A DNA stretch of 64,000 nucleotides, taken from assembly GCF_000378345.1 (NCBI RefSeq), contig NZ_KB899549.1:124001-188000 (forward strand), in the 5' to 3' direction. Both the position numbers and the translations under genes were made by a program. This DNA is from Hirschia maritima DSM 19733. Lineage in GTDB: Bacteria > Pseudomonadota > Alphaproteobacteria > Caulobacterales > Hyphomonadaceae. Of the stretch, positions 44,433-52,543 are shown piece after piece. The notes beneath the pieces were generated by a model. It worked only from the letters and a program-made list of their open reading frames with translations, was not told where the DNA came from and did no database searches. Positions within the stretch are counted from its first letter, which is position 1. Every line of letters starts with the position of its first letter.

Positions 44433-44556
44433 GTAATCTCAAGGTGCGTCGCAAAAACAAAAAGTGAGCCACCTCTCTCTCCACAAAGCTAAGCCATAAC
44501 ACGCATACAAGCCCAATGATTGTCCATCACAGGGCACAAAATCAATTGGAAGAAGC

Positions 44557-46437
44557 ATGAACAAAAAGTTTGTTTTATCAATGTCTTGCCTATCTATCAT
44601 TGGTGTGATTTCAAGTGGATGTTCCACAAGCAAAGATAACTCTCTTGCCCCCGCTTCTGCTTTCTCAATAACCACTGATGTAATTGATTTTGGAAGTGAA
44701 TTGAAAAAGAAATGGGGCGCTGCAGTCATATCAGATCTCGACCAAGATGGTTGGGACGATATAATTACAACCGACCACACCAGCTATTCCCGCATATTCT
44801 GGAACAACGCCGGAAACTTTAGTGCCCCTGTCGTTTTAATAAATGGAGACACCCACGGCATGGGTGTGTCTGATTATAATGGTGACGGTAAAATGGATAT
44901 CATCATAACGTTGGGCGGAGGGAATGGTGGTAATCCTAGGCGACCAATCCACTACACAGTTGGAAAAGATCGACAAATAAAGAAAATTGGCCTTCTTGAT
45001 CATTTCAACTCGACCCGTGGACGAACAATAAAATTCTTAGATGCTGATCACGATTCAGACTTAGATTTGTTTTACACGGGGTTTGCTCCACATAATGTAA
45101 AACAATTGAGTACAAATCAATTTTACACGAACTCCAATGGAAAATTAAGCTTCAGCGCGACCCTTCCTGTTCCCAACGATCCTTTATCATTTAAAGTATT
45201 AAGCACAGATATAAACAATGACAATTACATGGACGTGATTGTGCATGGCGGAAGAGATCTCACACTTTCACTTGGCAATGCAGACGGTACTTTCACGAAC
45301 ACAACGAAGGAAGCTTTTGGCGAATTGGCCAAGCTAAAATTCGTGACTAATATTACAGAAATTGACTACGATAATGATGGGGATTTCGATCTTTTTTTAA
45401 GCCGCGCTCCATTTCAATTTGGAAGAGAAATCTACTTTGATGACAAAGAACGCAATTTAGCTTTTTTCCAGTTTAATGGAAAAATTACATTGGATGATTT
45501 CGTCATTGAAGGAGACACTCTTGAATTGGAAAACCTCCAAGAAACATATGCCACCTATGGTGTTTTTGTAGGAAAAAATCGCAAGAAAATCAGCCCCGAG
45601 ACCCAAAAAGATCTTTTGGGTAAAAGTCTTATTATTACATCCGAAGAAGCACAAGGGTGGCCGGAAGAAGATACTAAGGGAGTGCAAATTGGGTATCTTG
45701 GGAATAATAAATGGCGAATTGGTGGATTCGTGAAGTCACGCATTGCAGGTGTTGTTAAAAACGTAAAATCTTACGAAAACACCGAACCCAGAGAATTGCT
45801 TCCACCCAAATTGCTGGAAAACCGGAACGGAAAATTTTTTGATATCACTGAAAGTCTAGGCATTACGATTTCTGAACAAATCCAGCATGCTACGGCAGCA
45901 GATTTCGATAATGATGGTTTTGTTGATTTGGCATTAATTCCATATGGAAACATGGCATTACCAATTGCACCCCGTATTCTGATGAATAAGGCCGGCAAGA
46001 GTTTCAAAATCACTGAGAATAGCGGGTTGATTTCAAGTGAAATTGGAGCAACCGGATCGAGTATCGAAGCAATAGATTTCAACCAAGATGGCCGCCTTGA
46101 TATCGTTTTTGCAAATGAACGAGGCCGTTGGTATTTGGCCAAAAACCAACTTCAGAAAAGAGAGATTGGGAACTTTATTGCCGTAAAGGTTGGAAACTCT
46201 CCAGAAGGGAAAGCCCAACATATCGGTGCTAGAGTTGAAATTTCGAGCTGCGGTAAAAAGCAAAGCCGCTTGGTAGGTTCAAGTGGTGACGGTTTTCATC
46301 ACATGCTTAAAGATAGACTTAATTTTGGAATAGGCGCTTGTGAAAAAATTGATTCTGTCAAAATCACTTGGTCCAATGGTGAAACCAAAAGCTTTGAAGA
46401 TATCGATGCTAACACCACGATTTCCACTAGCAATTAA
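44557..46437 (+). CDS. FG-GAP/VCBS beta-propeller lipoprotein with ASPIC/UnbV domain (paralogue 2)
   Basis: 626 residues, lipobox SSGC near residue 22. Calcium-loop blades are DLDQDGWDD, DYNGDGKMD, DADHDSDLD, DINNDNYMD, DYDNDGDFD, DFDNDGFVD and DFNQDGRLD. As in the protein at 21398, about 120 residues (from LAFFQFNGKITLDDF to VVKNVKSY) interrupt the propeller and include GYLGNNKWRIGGF. The C-terminal ASPIC/UnbV domain has IGARVEISSCGKKQSR, GSSGDGFHH, LNFGIGACEKIDSVKITW and SNGETKSF. No catalytic residues were recognised. It follows the FGE gene in the dgo operon. Together with its paralogue it may serve as a glycan-binding surface lipoprotein; this function is inferred from position only. Confidence 0.87.
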   Translation: MNKKFVLSMSCLSIIGVISSGCSTSKDNSLAPASAFSITTDVIDFGSELKKKWGAAVISDLDQDGWDDIITTDHTSYSRIFWNNAGNFSAPVVLINGDTHGMGVSDYNGDGKMDIIITLGGGNGGNPRRPIHYTVGKDRQIKKIGLLDHFNSTRGRTIKFLDADHDSDLDLFYTGFAPHNVKQLSTNQFYTNSNGKLSFSATLPVPNDPLSFKVLSTDINNDNYMDVIVHGGRDLTLSLGNADGTFTNTTKEAFGELAKLKFVTNITEIDYDNDGDFDLFLSRAPFQFGREIYFDDKERNLAFFQFNGKITLDDFVIEGDTLELENLQETYATYGVFVGKNRKKISPETQKDLLGKSLIITSEEAQGWPEEDTKGVQIGYLGNNKWRIGGFVKSRIAGVVKNVKSYENTEPRELLPPKLLENRNGKFFDITESLGITISEQIQHATAADFDNDGFVDLALIPYGNMALPIAPRILMNKAGKSFKITENSGLISSEIGATGSSIEAIDFNQDGRLDIVFANERGRWYLAKNQLQKREIGNFIAVKVGNSPEGKAQHIGARVEISSCGKKQSRLVGSSGDGFHHMLKDRLNFGIGACEKIDSVKITWSNGETKSFEDIDANTTISTSN

Positions 46438-46442
46438 ACTCC

Positions 46443-46563
46443 AAAGAGCTCAATTTTGATGCTGTAGATTTGCCTACAGACGCAGACATCTTTTATCCAT
46501 ATGGATCTGAATAATTGTGCTTGGCGGCCAACACGAGTTTTGTAAGTTTGGTGGACGCGAGTG
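46443..46563 (+). pseudogene. Remnant of a sulfatase C-terminal domain
   Basis: Beginning six bases after the FG-GAP stop, the plus strand encodes FDAVDLPTDADIFYPYGSE, a TAA stop, then LCLAANTSFVSLVDASG in the same frame. This aligns to the last residues of the sulfatase at 8352-10178 (FEAVDLPASTGNLHLYVKL...SLATGAHFVDVVLND) with one codon gap. Fourteen bases, GCTGTAGATTTGCC, are identical in both. The sulfatase body is absent here, so this looks like the tail left after a deletion or recombination. Confidence 0.65.
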
Positions 46564-46681
46564 GAATTCAGACAATTTCAACCTCATACTTCCAAGTTCA
46601 CTTTACCTCGAATTGGCTTCACTTTTTGGCAGTACATCAGTCTCATCTTAAACACCTTTTGGTTTGAACCTATTTAACAGC

Positions 46682-46721
46682 ATCAAAACAAAATAGCCTC
46701 GCAATACAAGAACAAGGCTAT
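46682..46721 (-). terminator. Terminator of the hydrolase gene
   Basis: ATAGCCT and AGGCTAT form a 7-bp stem with a 15-base loop. On the minus strand TTTTGTTTTG follows, 30 bases past the hydrolase stop. Confidence 0.65.
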
Positions 46722-46750
46722 CTTCATTTATTCAATCATTTAAAATGACT

Positions 46751-47965
46751 CTATTTTATCCCTAGTTCATCAAAATTCGTATATTGCCGTAACCATTCAA
46801 CAACATCTGTAACCGCCGGTTCGAAGTATTCTCGGGCACAATGGCCAGCCATTCCCATAACCCAGAGTTCTGAAGTTTCTGCTGAGTCAGCAAGCAACTC
46901 TAAATCGCTTATTGGCGCTAAAGAATCGCGTCCGCCATTCATAACTAACAATGGCGTTTCTATAGTTGTCCCTTGCCCAATTAATCCCTGCTCAACCAAA
47001 GAAAAACGCTTTACTGATCTTGAAACAGATTCCGGATCTGAAACATCTGCTCCGATGCGATGCGCAAATGCACGAACAGTTGCACCCTCTTCAGTCTCCA
47101 GTATCGCTGAAATCTGCTCAGGCCTCAGCATAAAGGCCGAATGTACAGGGCCACATAATGATGCAACAGCGCGTAATCTTGGATCATTTTGTGCTGCCAT
47201 TTTTGCAGCATAATGACCACCAAAGCTCACACCAACTTCGAATATATTCCCGGTATCAATATCTTCTCTAGAGGCCATAGCATCGAGTACTGCCATATGA
47301 ACAAAATCGCCATCTGAACGAAGTTTCCAAAACGTGCTTTCACCGGTTCCAGCCAAATCAAATGTGACGACTGCAAAGCCTCTACTCAGTAAGCGTTTTA
47401 CTGTTTTATATGCATGGCCTTTAAATTTATCAGTACCATGCGTCCAAAGAATAAGAGGTGGTTTCTTCACTCCTTGGGGTTTGTGAAGATATGCTTTGAA
47501 ATTTTCACCTTTAGTTTCAACTTCGACAATCTCCATGGGAACCTCCATAAAGGAGCCACCCTGCTCATACGCTATAAAATGCTGCTTAAGTGCCTCTTTC
47601 TCTGCTTTGGTATGGAATTCTGGGAAGCCAGCGATTGCAAAATAATTTGCAGCTGAGAAGTAAAGCCTTTCAGCAGATTCTCTATCTTCAACCTCAGCTG
47701 CAATTTTTGCGCGTTCCAATTCTGCATTTGCAATTTGCATCCATTCATGAACCCAAGAACCTTCCGCCTCACCTTCCCGCGTTGAAATTTTATCAAGCGT
47801 ATTCATGACGGCTTGGCGGTCAGCTCCATCATAAATAAAGCCTTCAATCCTTCTTTCTGGGACGTGAACCTTCCCGTCTATTATTTCTTGCGCACAACTA
47901 CTCGCAGTAATACTTGTAAAAAATGAAGCAGCCAAAATCGTTGTCCGCACGACAAGTTTTCTCAT
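46751..47965 (-). CDS. Exported alpha/beta hydrolase (FrsA/DUF1100-like)
   Basis: 404 residues. The signal peptide ends TASSCAQ (Cys24, weak lipobox). A helical cap region spans about 45-140. The alpha/beta-hydrolase core has oxyanion WTHGTDKFKGHAY, FDLAGTGES, nucleophile Ser247 in VGVSFGGHYA, Asp347 in NGGRDSLAP and His375 in GMAGHCAREY, so the triad is complete. The N-terminal cap plus HG-TD motif resembles FrsA-like and 2,6-dihydroxypseudooxynicotine-hydrolase-type enzymes. The substrate is unknown. It lies 57 bases downstream of the STN receptor on the same strand with no terminator between, so it probably belongs to the sigma/FecR/receptor transcription unit and may process the imported compound. 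Confidence 0.82.
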   Translation of the reverse strand: MRKLVVRTTILAASFFTSITASSCAQEIIDGKVHVPERRIEGFIYDGADRQAVMNTLDKISTREGEAEGSWVHEWMQIANAELERAKIAAEVEDRESAERLYFSAANYFAIAGFPEFHTKAEKEALKQHFIAYEQGGSFMEVPMEIVEVETKGENFKAYLHKPQGVKKPPLILWTHGTDKFKGHAYKTVKRLLSRGFAVVTFDLAGTGESTFWKLRSDGDFVHMAVLDAMASREDIDTGNIFEVGVSFGGHYAAKMAAQNDPRLRAVASLCGPVHSAFMLRPEQISAILETEEGATVRAFAHRIGADVSDPESVSRSVKRFSLVEQGLIGQGTTIETPLLVMNGGRDSLAPISDLELLADSAETSELWVMGMAGHCAREYFEPAVTDVVEWLRQYTNFDELGIK

Positions 47966-48022
47966 AACAATTTCCTTTTCAGGGAATTAGCTTGAACAAT
48001 AAATTCAAATTGGTGGGATTGA

Positions 48023-50563
48023 TTAAAGTGATTTCTTCAACGTAAGACCAAAAGTTCTTGGTGCCCCAAACGCTGTCGGTGACTGAAGAACTGTCGATAT
48101 CGGCCCGCGGGATAGAACATCAGCCTCTTCTGACAGATTGCGCCCCCACAAAGAGACTTCCCAATCTTGACTAGGAGCAACCCATGACACCCGCGCACCA
48201 TAAAAATGCACTTCGGGTCTTAAAGTCACTGGATCGCCGAATGGTCCATCGAAGACATCACTTCGTCCAGTATAATCTATTCGTGCCGAGAGTTCTGATC
48301 CACCCGATAAAGGGTAGGTGAAATTAGCAGCCAAATTGACCGTCCACTCAGGAGCATTGTCAGGCTTGTTCCCATCCACTGAAACACCACTGACCTCCCC
48401 CTTTAGTTCGGCATCCATTAACGCAACAGATCCTGTCAAAATCAGAAATTCATTTACAGTGGCTGCCGTTTCAACCTCAAGCCCTGTTACTTTAGCACCA
48501 CCAGAATTGACGATTATGGGCGCACCTGAAGGCAAAAAATCAGCAACCTGTAAATCCTTGTAATCAACATGAAACACAGAAGTATTTACTCGAATTCTTC
48601 TGTCAAAAATTTCTGATTTTAGCCCCATTTCATAATTGGTAGAAGTTTCTTCATCGAATGGAGTAAGAGCTGCATCACGCGTACTAGGTTCTCCATCAAA
48701 CCCACCCGCTTTATACCCTTGCGACACAAGTCCATAAAAAATTGCATCGTCGGTTAGATTATAACTCAATGATGCTGAACCCGTGAATTTATTCCACTCG
48801 TCTTTCACATCCACATCGACAGGGTCCTCGGATGGATCGACAAATATACCAGCCACCCCTCCTGTAGCACTATGGAATACTGAAAAAACTTTTTCATCGA
48901 CAGTATAACGGCCACCTGCTGTCAAATTCAGGCGATCTGTAAGATCAAACCCTACGCGCCCAAACAAGCCATAACTTGTGGTTTTATTGGACGTTTCCAA
49001 AGTCGACTGAGTGGCAAATGGACCAGCGAAAGGCAACACATCTCGATCATCGCCATCTCTCGTATGATCATCTGTATAATAGTACAATCCCGCTAACCAT
49101 TGGAATTGAGCGTTGGCAGAATAATTGTCGAAACGAAACTCTTGTGAAAATTGCCAGGCATCGTCGACACTAGATGAAACTAACAGATCTAATGGAGTAC
49201 CAAAAATGTCCTGGGAGCGAGTCATTTCCGCCTCAACATAACCAGTCACTGAAGTAAGCTGCACTCCAGATGTGACATCCCAAACTGCTTCAGCTGACAC
49301 CATTTTTATTGTACGTTCTTGTGTAAGATCCTCTCTTTCAGAGATGTCAGTTTCCCACTCGTTACATGGCTCGGTATAATTGCCAAAGGGAGCTCCCAAA
49401 TATGGGGTTGTACAATCTGGACCTCGCCTTGCAATTGATCCATCATCATCTTCTGACCAAGTTGCTCTTAGCAAAACTTCAAAGGCATCACTGAGTTCCA
49501 AAAGCATTTGGCCTCTGACAGTTACGTTCTGTTCAGGATCAATATCTTTACCTGAAGAAATATCAGTCGTGTAACCCTCTCTCTCATCATAGTGCACACT
49601 TAATCTTCCAAGTACGCCTTCAGTTATCTTACCCCCGATCGCACCATTAAAATCAAGCAGACCGTAATTACCTGCTGTCGCCTCAATAAAACCATCGAGT
49701 TCTTCTGTGGGTCTCTTACTGATAATATGAATCAATCCAGCAGATGCATTACGACCAAAACTCGTTCCTTGAGGACCACGCAGAACTTCAACTTGACCAA
49801 TATCGAAAAATTCAAAGGATTTGGCGAAGTCACGTCCAATAGCAATGTTATCAATGTAGGTCGCAACAGCTGAATCACCCGCCGCTCCTTCAGTTTGAGA
49901 ACTAATGCCTCGAATACTAAAATCTTGTTGCCCTTTATGCAGGCTAGTAAATGTAGCACCCGGAGTGATTTCCAGAATTTCATTAACCGATTGAATTCGC
50001 TGAGCAGCAACTATATCAGGCGTAACAACCGCAACGGCACCCGGTACATTTTGCAAGCTTTCCTCAGTTCTCCGTGCCGTCACGGTTATCGTGTCGAGAT
50101 CTAACCTGCTTTCTTTCTCTATAAGGTTTTGGCTTGTTGTAGTTTCTTGTGCTGCTGCGGAGCTTCCCGCAACCGCGGCTAACGCAGTCGTCATACTCAA
50201 AAGAGCTTTGTTCATTTCGTCTTCTCCTCCCGATATATCTTTATCTTCACGAAGCGACACAATGATCGCTCCGCTCTGCGTAAGACTTCCGGTCAAAGAC
50301 GTGCCTTCAAACAAACGATACAGCGCTGTTTGAAGAGAAAACTTCCCGCCAATTGGGTTCGTTTTCACAAATGCGATATCTTCTGTTTGGAAAAAAACCG
50401 ATCGTTTAAATTCGCGGGCAAGCAACTTAACTGCTTCGTCCGCATTTTGTGTTTCCAATTCAAGCAATCGCTCGGTATCATTCACTTCCTGCGAATATGC
50501 AGAAAAATGTAACGATGTGCATACTGCCACAAAGGTAAAAACAACAACTTTAAACGACGACAC
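48023..50563 (-). CDS. STN-domain TonB-dependent receptor with an internal second signal peptide
   Basis: 846 residues from a GTG start with GGGAGG three bases upstream. Signal peptide 1-24 (FSAYS-QEV) and an STN domain (about 30-108: QNADEAVKLLAREFKRSVFF, GGKFSLQTALYRLFEG, GAIIVSLRED). Residues 117-139 (MNKALLSM...GSSAAAQ) look like a complete second signal peptide, with its own ATG at 50215 and GGAGGAG eight bases upstream. Then follow TonB-box-like DTITVTARR, plug (NVPGAVAVVTPDIV, VEVLRGPQGTSFGRNASAG) and a barrel ending FGLTLKKSL. The classical siderophore/vitamin-type plug differs from the three galactan receptors. It is linked to the FecR and sigma genes upstream, so it should be a signalling receptor. 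The ligand is unknown. Confidence 0.9.
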   Translation of the reverse strand: MSSFKVVVFTFVAVCTSLHFSAYSQEVNDTERLLELETQNADEAVKLLAREFKRSVFFQTEDIAFVKTNPIGGKFSLQTALYRLFEGTSLTGSLTQSGAIIVSLREDKDISGGEDEMNKALLSMTTALAAVAGSSAAAQETTTSQNLIEKESRLDLDTITVTARRTEESLQNVPGAVAVVTPDIVAAQRIQSVNEILEITPGATFTSLHKGQQDFSIRGISSQTEGAAGDSAVATYIDNIAIGRDFAKSFEFFDIGQVEVLRGPQGTSFGRNASAGLIHIISKRPTEELDGFIEATAGNYGLLDFNGAIGGKITEGVLGRLSVHYDEREGYTTDISSGKDIDPEQNVTVRGQMLLELSDAFEVLLRATWSEDDDGSIARRGPDCTTPYLGAPFGNYTEPCNEWETDISEREDLTQERTIKMVSAEAVWDVTSGVQLTSVTGYVEAEMTRSQDIFGTPLDLLVSSSVDDAWQFSQEFRFDNYSANAQFQWLAGLYYYTDDHTRDGDDRDVLPFAGPFATQSTLETSNKTTSYGLFGRVGFDLTDRLNLTAGGRYTVDEKVFSVFHSATGGVAGIFVDPSEDPVDVDVKDEWNKFTGSASLSYNLTDDAIFYGLVSQGYKAGGFDGEPSTRDAALTPFDEETSTNYEMGLKSEIFDRRIRVNTSVFHVDYKDLQVADFLPSGAPIIVNSGGAKVTGLEVETAATVNEFLILTGSVALMDAELKGEVSGVSVDGNKPDNAPEWTVNLAANFTYPLSGGSELSARIDYTGRSDVFDGPFGDPVTLRPEVHFYGARVSWVAPSQDWEVSLWGRNLSEEADVLSRGPISTVLQSPTAFGAPRTFGLTLKKSL
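50213..50230 (-). promoter_or_regulatory. Internal ribosome site and start codon within the STN receptor
   Basis: Minus strand GGAGGAG, eight bases, then ATG (50215), in frame with the receptor and directly before the internal signal-peptide-like sequence. It would yield a receptor without STN of 730 residues. Confidence 0.7.
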
Positions 50564-50662
50564 TTTCCTCCCAAAGAAATATTCACATCTGACACCTTCT
50601 TATGAGGTAGCCTTGAATACAAGTCGGTTTGAGAAGAAAAATCCTCCAGTGCCAAATCTGAT

Positions 50663-51718
50663 TTACTCAACTAAAGGTACGGTACTCTTTGTTTTTAATA
50701 TTATTTTTTTGGGGTTTGATCTATCGACCTCGATGCCCAACCGTTCAAAAGCCTCCAACATCCCGGCCATATCACCTGCGCGATAAATGCCGCCAATCTG
50801 CATATTGTTCAGTTCAATGTCAGAGATTGAAATCGGAACATCCACATAGCGATTAACTTCAGAAACAACTTCATTGAGCGGGGTGTCTGAAAACTCTAAT
50901 AAGCCTTCTGTCCAAGAAAGCCGTCTCGAAATATCTTTTGGAGTTAAAATTGAAATTTGCGAAACGCTCAAAGGTTTCTCATTCAGGTTTTCACCAGACG
51001 AAGAAATGGATTGTCCTGCATTAAGCACCAGCTTTGTAGGGGCCTGTTCTCGGCCTTCACTCTCCAACTCTGAACCAATTCTTGAAAAGGAAACAACTCC
51101 ATCGACCACTGATAGTTCAGTGTGTTTATCATTCAATTTAATTGAAAAGGAGGTCCCCAACGCCTCCGATCTAAAATCGCCCGCTTCGACAATAAATGGT
51201 CGATTGGGGACATGCGCGACATCAAACAATGCCTCGCCACGCAATAATTTTACTTTTCTAGCTGTTTTCGAGTACTCAACTCTTATTTCACTGTCAGTAT
51301 TTGCTTCAATGATCGATCCATCGCTCAATGTCAGCGATTGAAACTCTCCCTTTTGGGTTGTTAAAGACGCAACATCAAACTGAGGCTGTTCGGATCTATA
51401 TAGAAACATGAAAACACATGAAGAAATCACTAACGTTGCAACGACAGCTAAAAATGCCGGCTGAAACACTGTTTTTTTCCTTAAAGAATTATTCTTCCCG
51501 CTTTCTAAATGCTCTAGGCACTCTGTTAGAACCTGCATACTTCCGGATAACTTAGCGATCGCATTGATCTCATTGGCATGTGCAGGACTGCGGGCGACCC
51601 ACTCTCTCAAAGCGGCAAGATCGGCTCTAGAGAGGTTACCAGTCTCCATCTGAGCAACCCAACTACAGGCTTCAGCGCTAATTTGTTCATCAATTTCTAT
51701 TTGATCATTAGGATCCAT
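50663..51718 (-). CDS. FecR-family regulator (second system)
   Basis: 351 residues. The cytoplasmic anti-sigma region has EACSWVAQMETGNLSRADLA and LREWVARSPAHANEI. One membrane helix lies near 85-107 (FQPAFLAVVATLVISSCVFM). The periplasmic FecR domain has LSDGSIIEANTDSEIRVEYS, GEALFDVAHV and ALGTSFSI. The C-terminal STN-like module (TPLNEVVSEVNRYVDVPISI, FERLGIEV) follows. It lies 11 bases after the sigma stop and 99 bases before the STN receptor, so it should couple receptor occupancy to the sigma factor at 51730-52311. Organisation matches the first system (13676-15302) except that the receptor gene comes last rather than first. Confidence 0.92.
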   Translation of the reverse strand: MDPNDQIEIDEQISAEACSWVAQMETGNLSRADLAALREWVARSPAHANEINAIAKLSGSMQVLTECLEHLESGKNNSLRKKTVFQPAFLAVVATLVISSCVFMFLYRSEQPQFDVASLTTQKGEFQSLTLSDGSIIEANTDSEIRVEYSKTARKVKLLRGEALFDVAHVPNRPFIVEAGDFRSEALGTSFSIKLNDKHTELSVVDGVVSFSRIGSELESEGREQAPTKLVLNAGQSISSSGENLNEKPLSVSQISILTPKDISRRLSWTEGLLEFSDTPLNEVVSEVNRYVDVPISISDIELNNMQIGGIYRAGDMAGMLEAFERLGIEVDRSNPKKIILKTKSTVPLVE

Positions 51719-51729
51719 AATAAAAACCT

Positions 51730-52311
51730 CTATCGCCTCCCCCCGTCTAATCCTAACACATTCTTTTCATTCAATTCCTTTAAAGAACCATTTTGAGTAC
51801 TGAGCATATATTTTCGACACTTTCGTAAACCAAGAGCAACATGTTTTTCTACTGTACTAATGGCTATATCTAATTTGGCCGAAATTTCTTTGTGTGAAGC
51901 CCCGTAGATATATTTAAGCACAAACACTTTTCGACATTGAGGCGGCAATTCTGTGAGCGCTTTGGAAAAAACTTCCATTCTCTTTCGAGAATCAACCACC
52001 TCATCAATGCCTGGCTGATCCGCCTTTGTGGGACTTGCAGATACGTCGTCCAGCAACCCTATGACACATTTCGACCGCCTATGAATTTCTGAACGAGCAA
52101 CATTTTTCGCAATCCCAACCAAAAACCCCTTTGGCTCCAATATCTCTTTGTTTTGCTCCGCTTCAAGCGCTCGCGCTATGACTTCTTGAGTGAGATCTTC
52201 AACTTCAACTCTACTCAGCAAATATCGCCTAATAACCGTCGCGATTAGCCGTTCATTTTCTAAAAATGATTCCAGTACTCTGGAGGAGGTATTTTTTAAA
52301 CTTCTTGCGAT
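51730..52311 (-). CDS. ECF sigma factor, FecI type, apparently starting at ATC
   Basis: 193 residues if initiated at ATC (52311-52309). Region 2 (SSRVLESFLENERLIATVIRR followed by VEVEDLTQEVIARALEA) aligns with the sister sigma at 14724-15302. Region 4 is ALTELPPQCRKVFVLKYIYG with the helix-turn-helix ASHKEISAKLDIAISTVEKH. The first conventional start codon in the frame is TTG at 52221, which would remove region 2.1 and has no ribosome site. The ATC has AGGAGG exactly six bases upstream and gives a protein within one residue of its paralogue. It heads the unit sigma, fecR, receptor, hydrolase. A sequencing error in an ATG is the other explanation. Confidence 0.87.
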   Translation of the reverse strand: MARSLKNTSSRVLESFLENERLIATVIRRYLLSRVEVEDLTQEVIARALEAEQNKEILEPKGFLVGIAKNVARSEIHRRSKCVIGLLDDVSASPTKADQPGIDEVVDSRKRMEVFSKALTELPPQCRKVFVLKYIYGASHKEISAKLDIAISTVEKHVALGLRKCRKYMLSTQNGSLKELNEKNVLGLDGGRR

Positions 52312-52543
52312 GTGAGGCCTCCTAGACCGTCCACTATATAGGCAAGTATGTTGAGAACAAAAAATCCGCCACTAAAGATTCAAATTGAATAAAAAATTCG
52401 GTGTTTTCATCCGTCACAATGTATCAGAATTTCCTAAAACTTGAGAGCTTTGCCTCACCTTTCCCAGATGAAAGGTTCTGGTAACTCTCATGAGATTCCA
52501 AATAGTGTTCTTAATAGCCTCCGCTCACATTAGAGGCCCAATT

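Larger units (their letters stand above)
46438..46750. other. Intergenic region with a decayed gene fragment and a terminator
   Basis: 313 bases between converging FG-GAP and hydrolase genes. The left part is the sulfatase-tail remnant (46443-46563) and the right part carries the hydrolase terminator. Nothing else was recognised between them. Confidence 0.6.

Noticed and set aside
51730-52221. Sigma factor starting at the TTG at 52221
   Set aside because: It would delete conserved region 2.1 and has no ribosome site, whereas ATC at 52311 has a perfectly placed AGGAGG.
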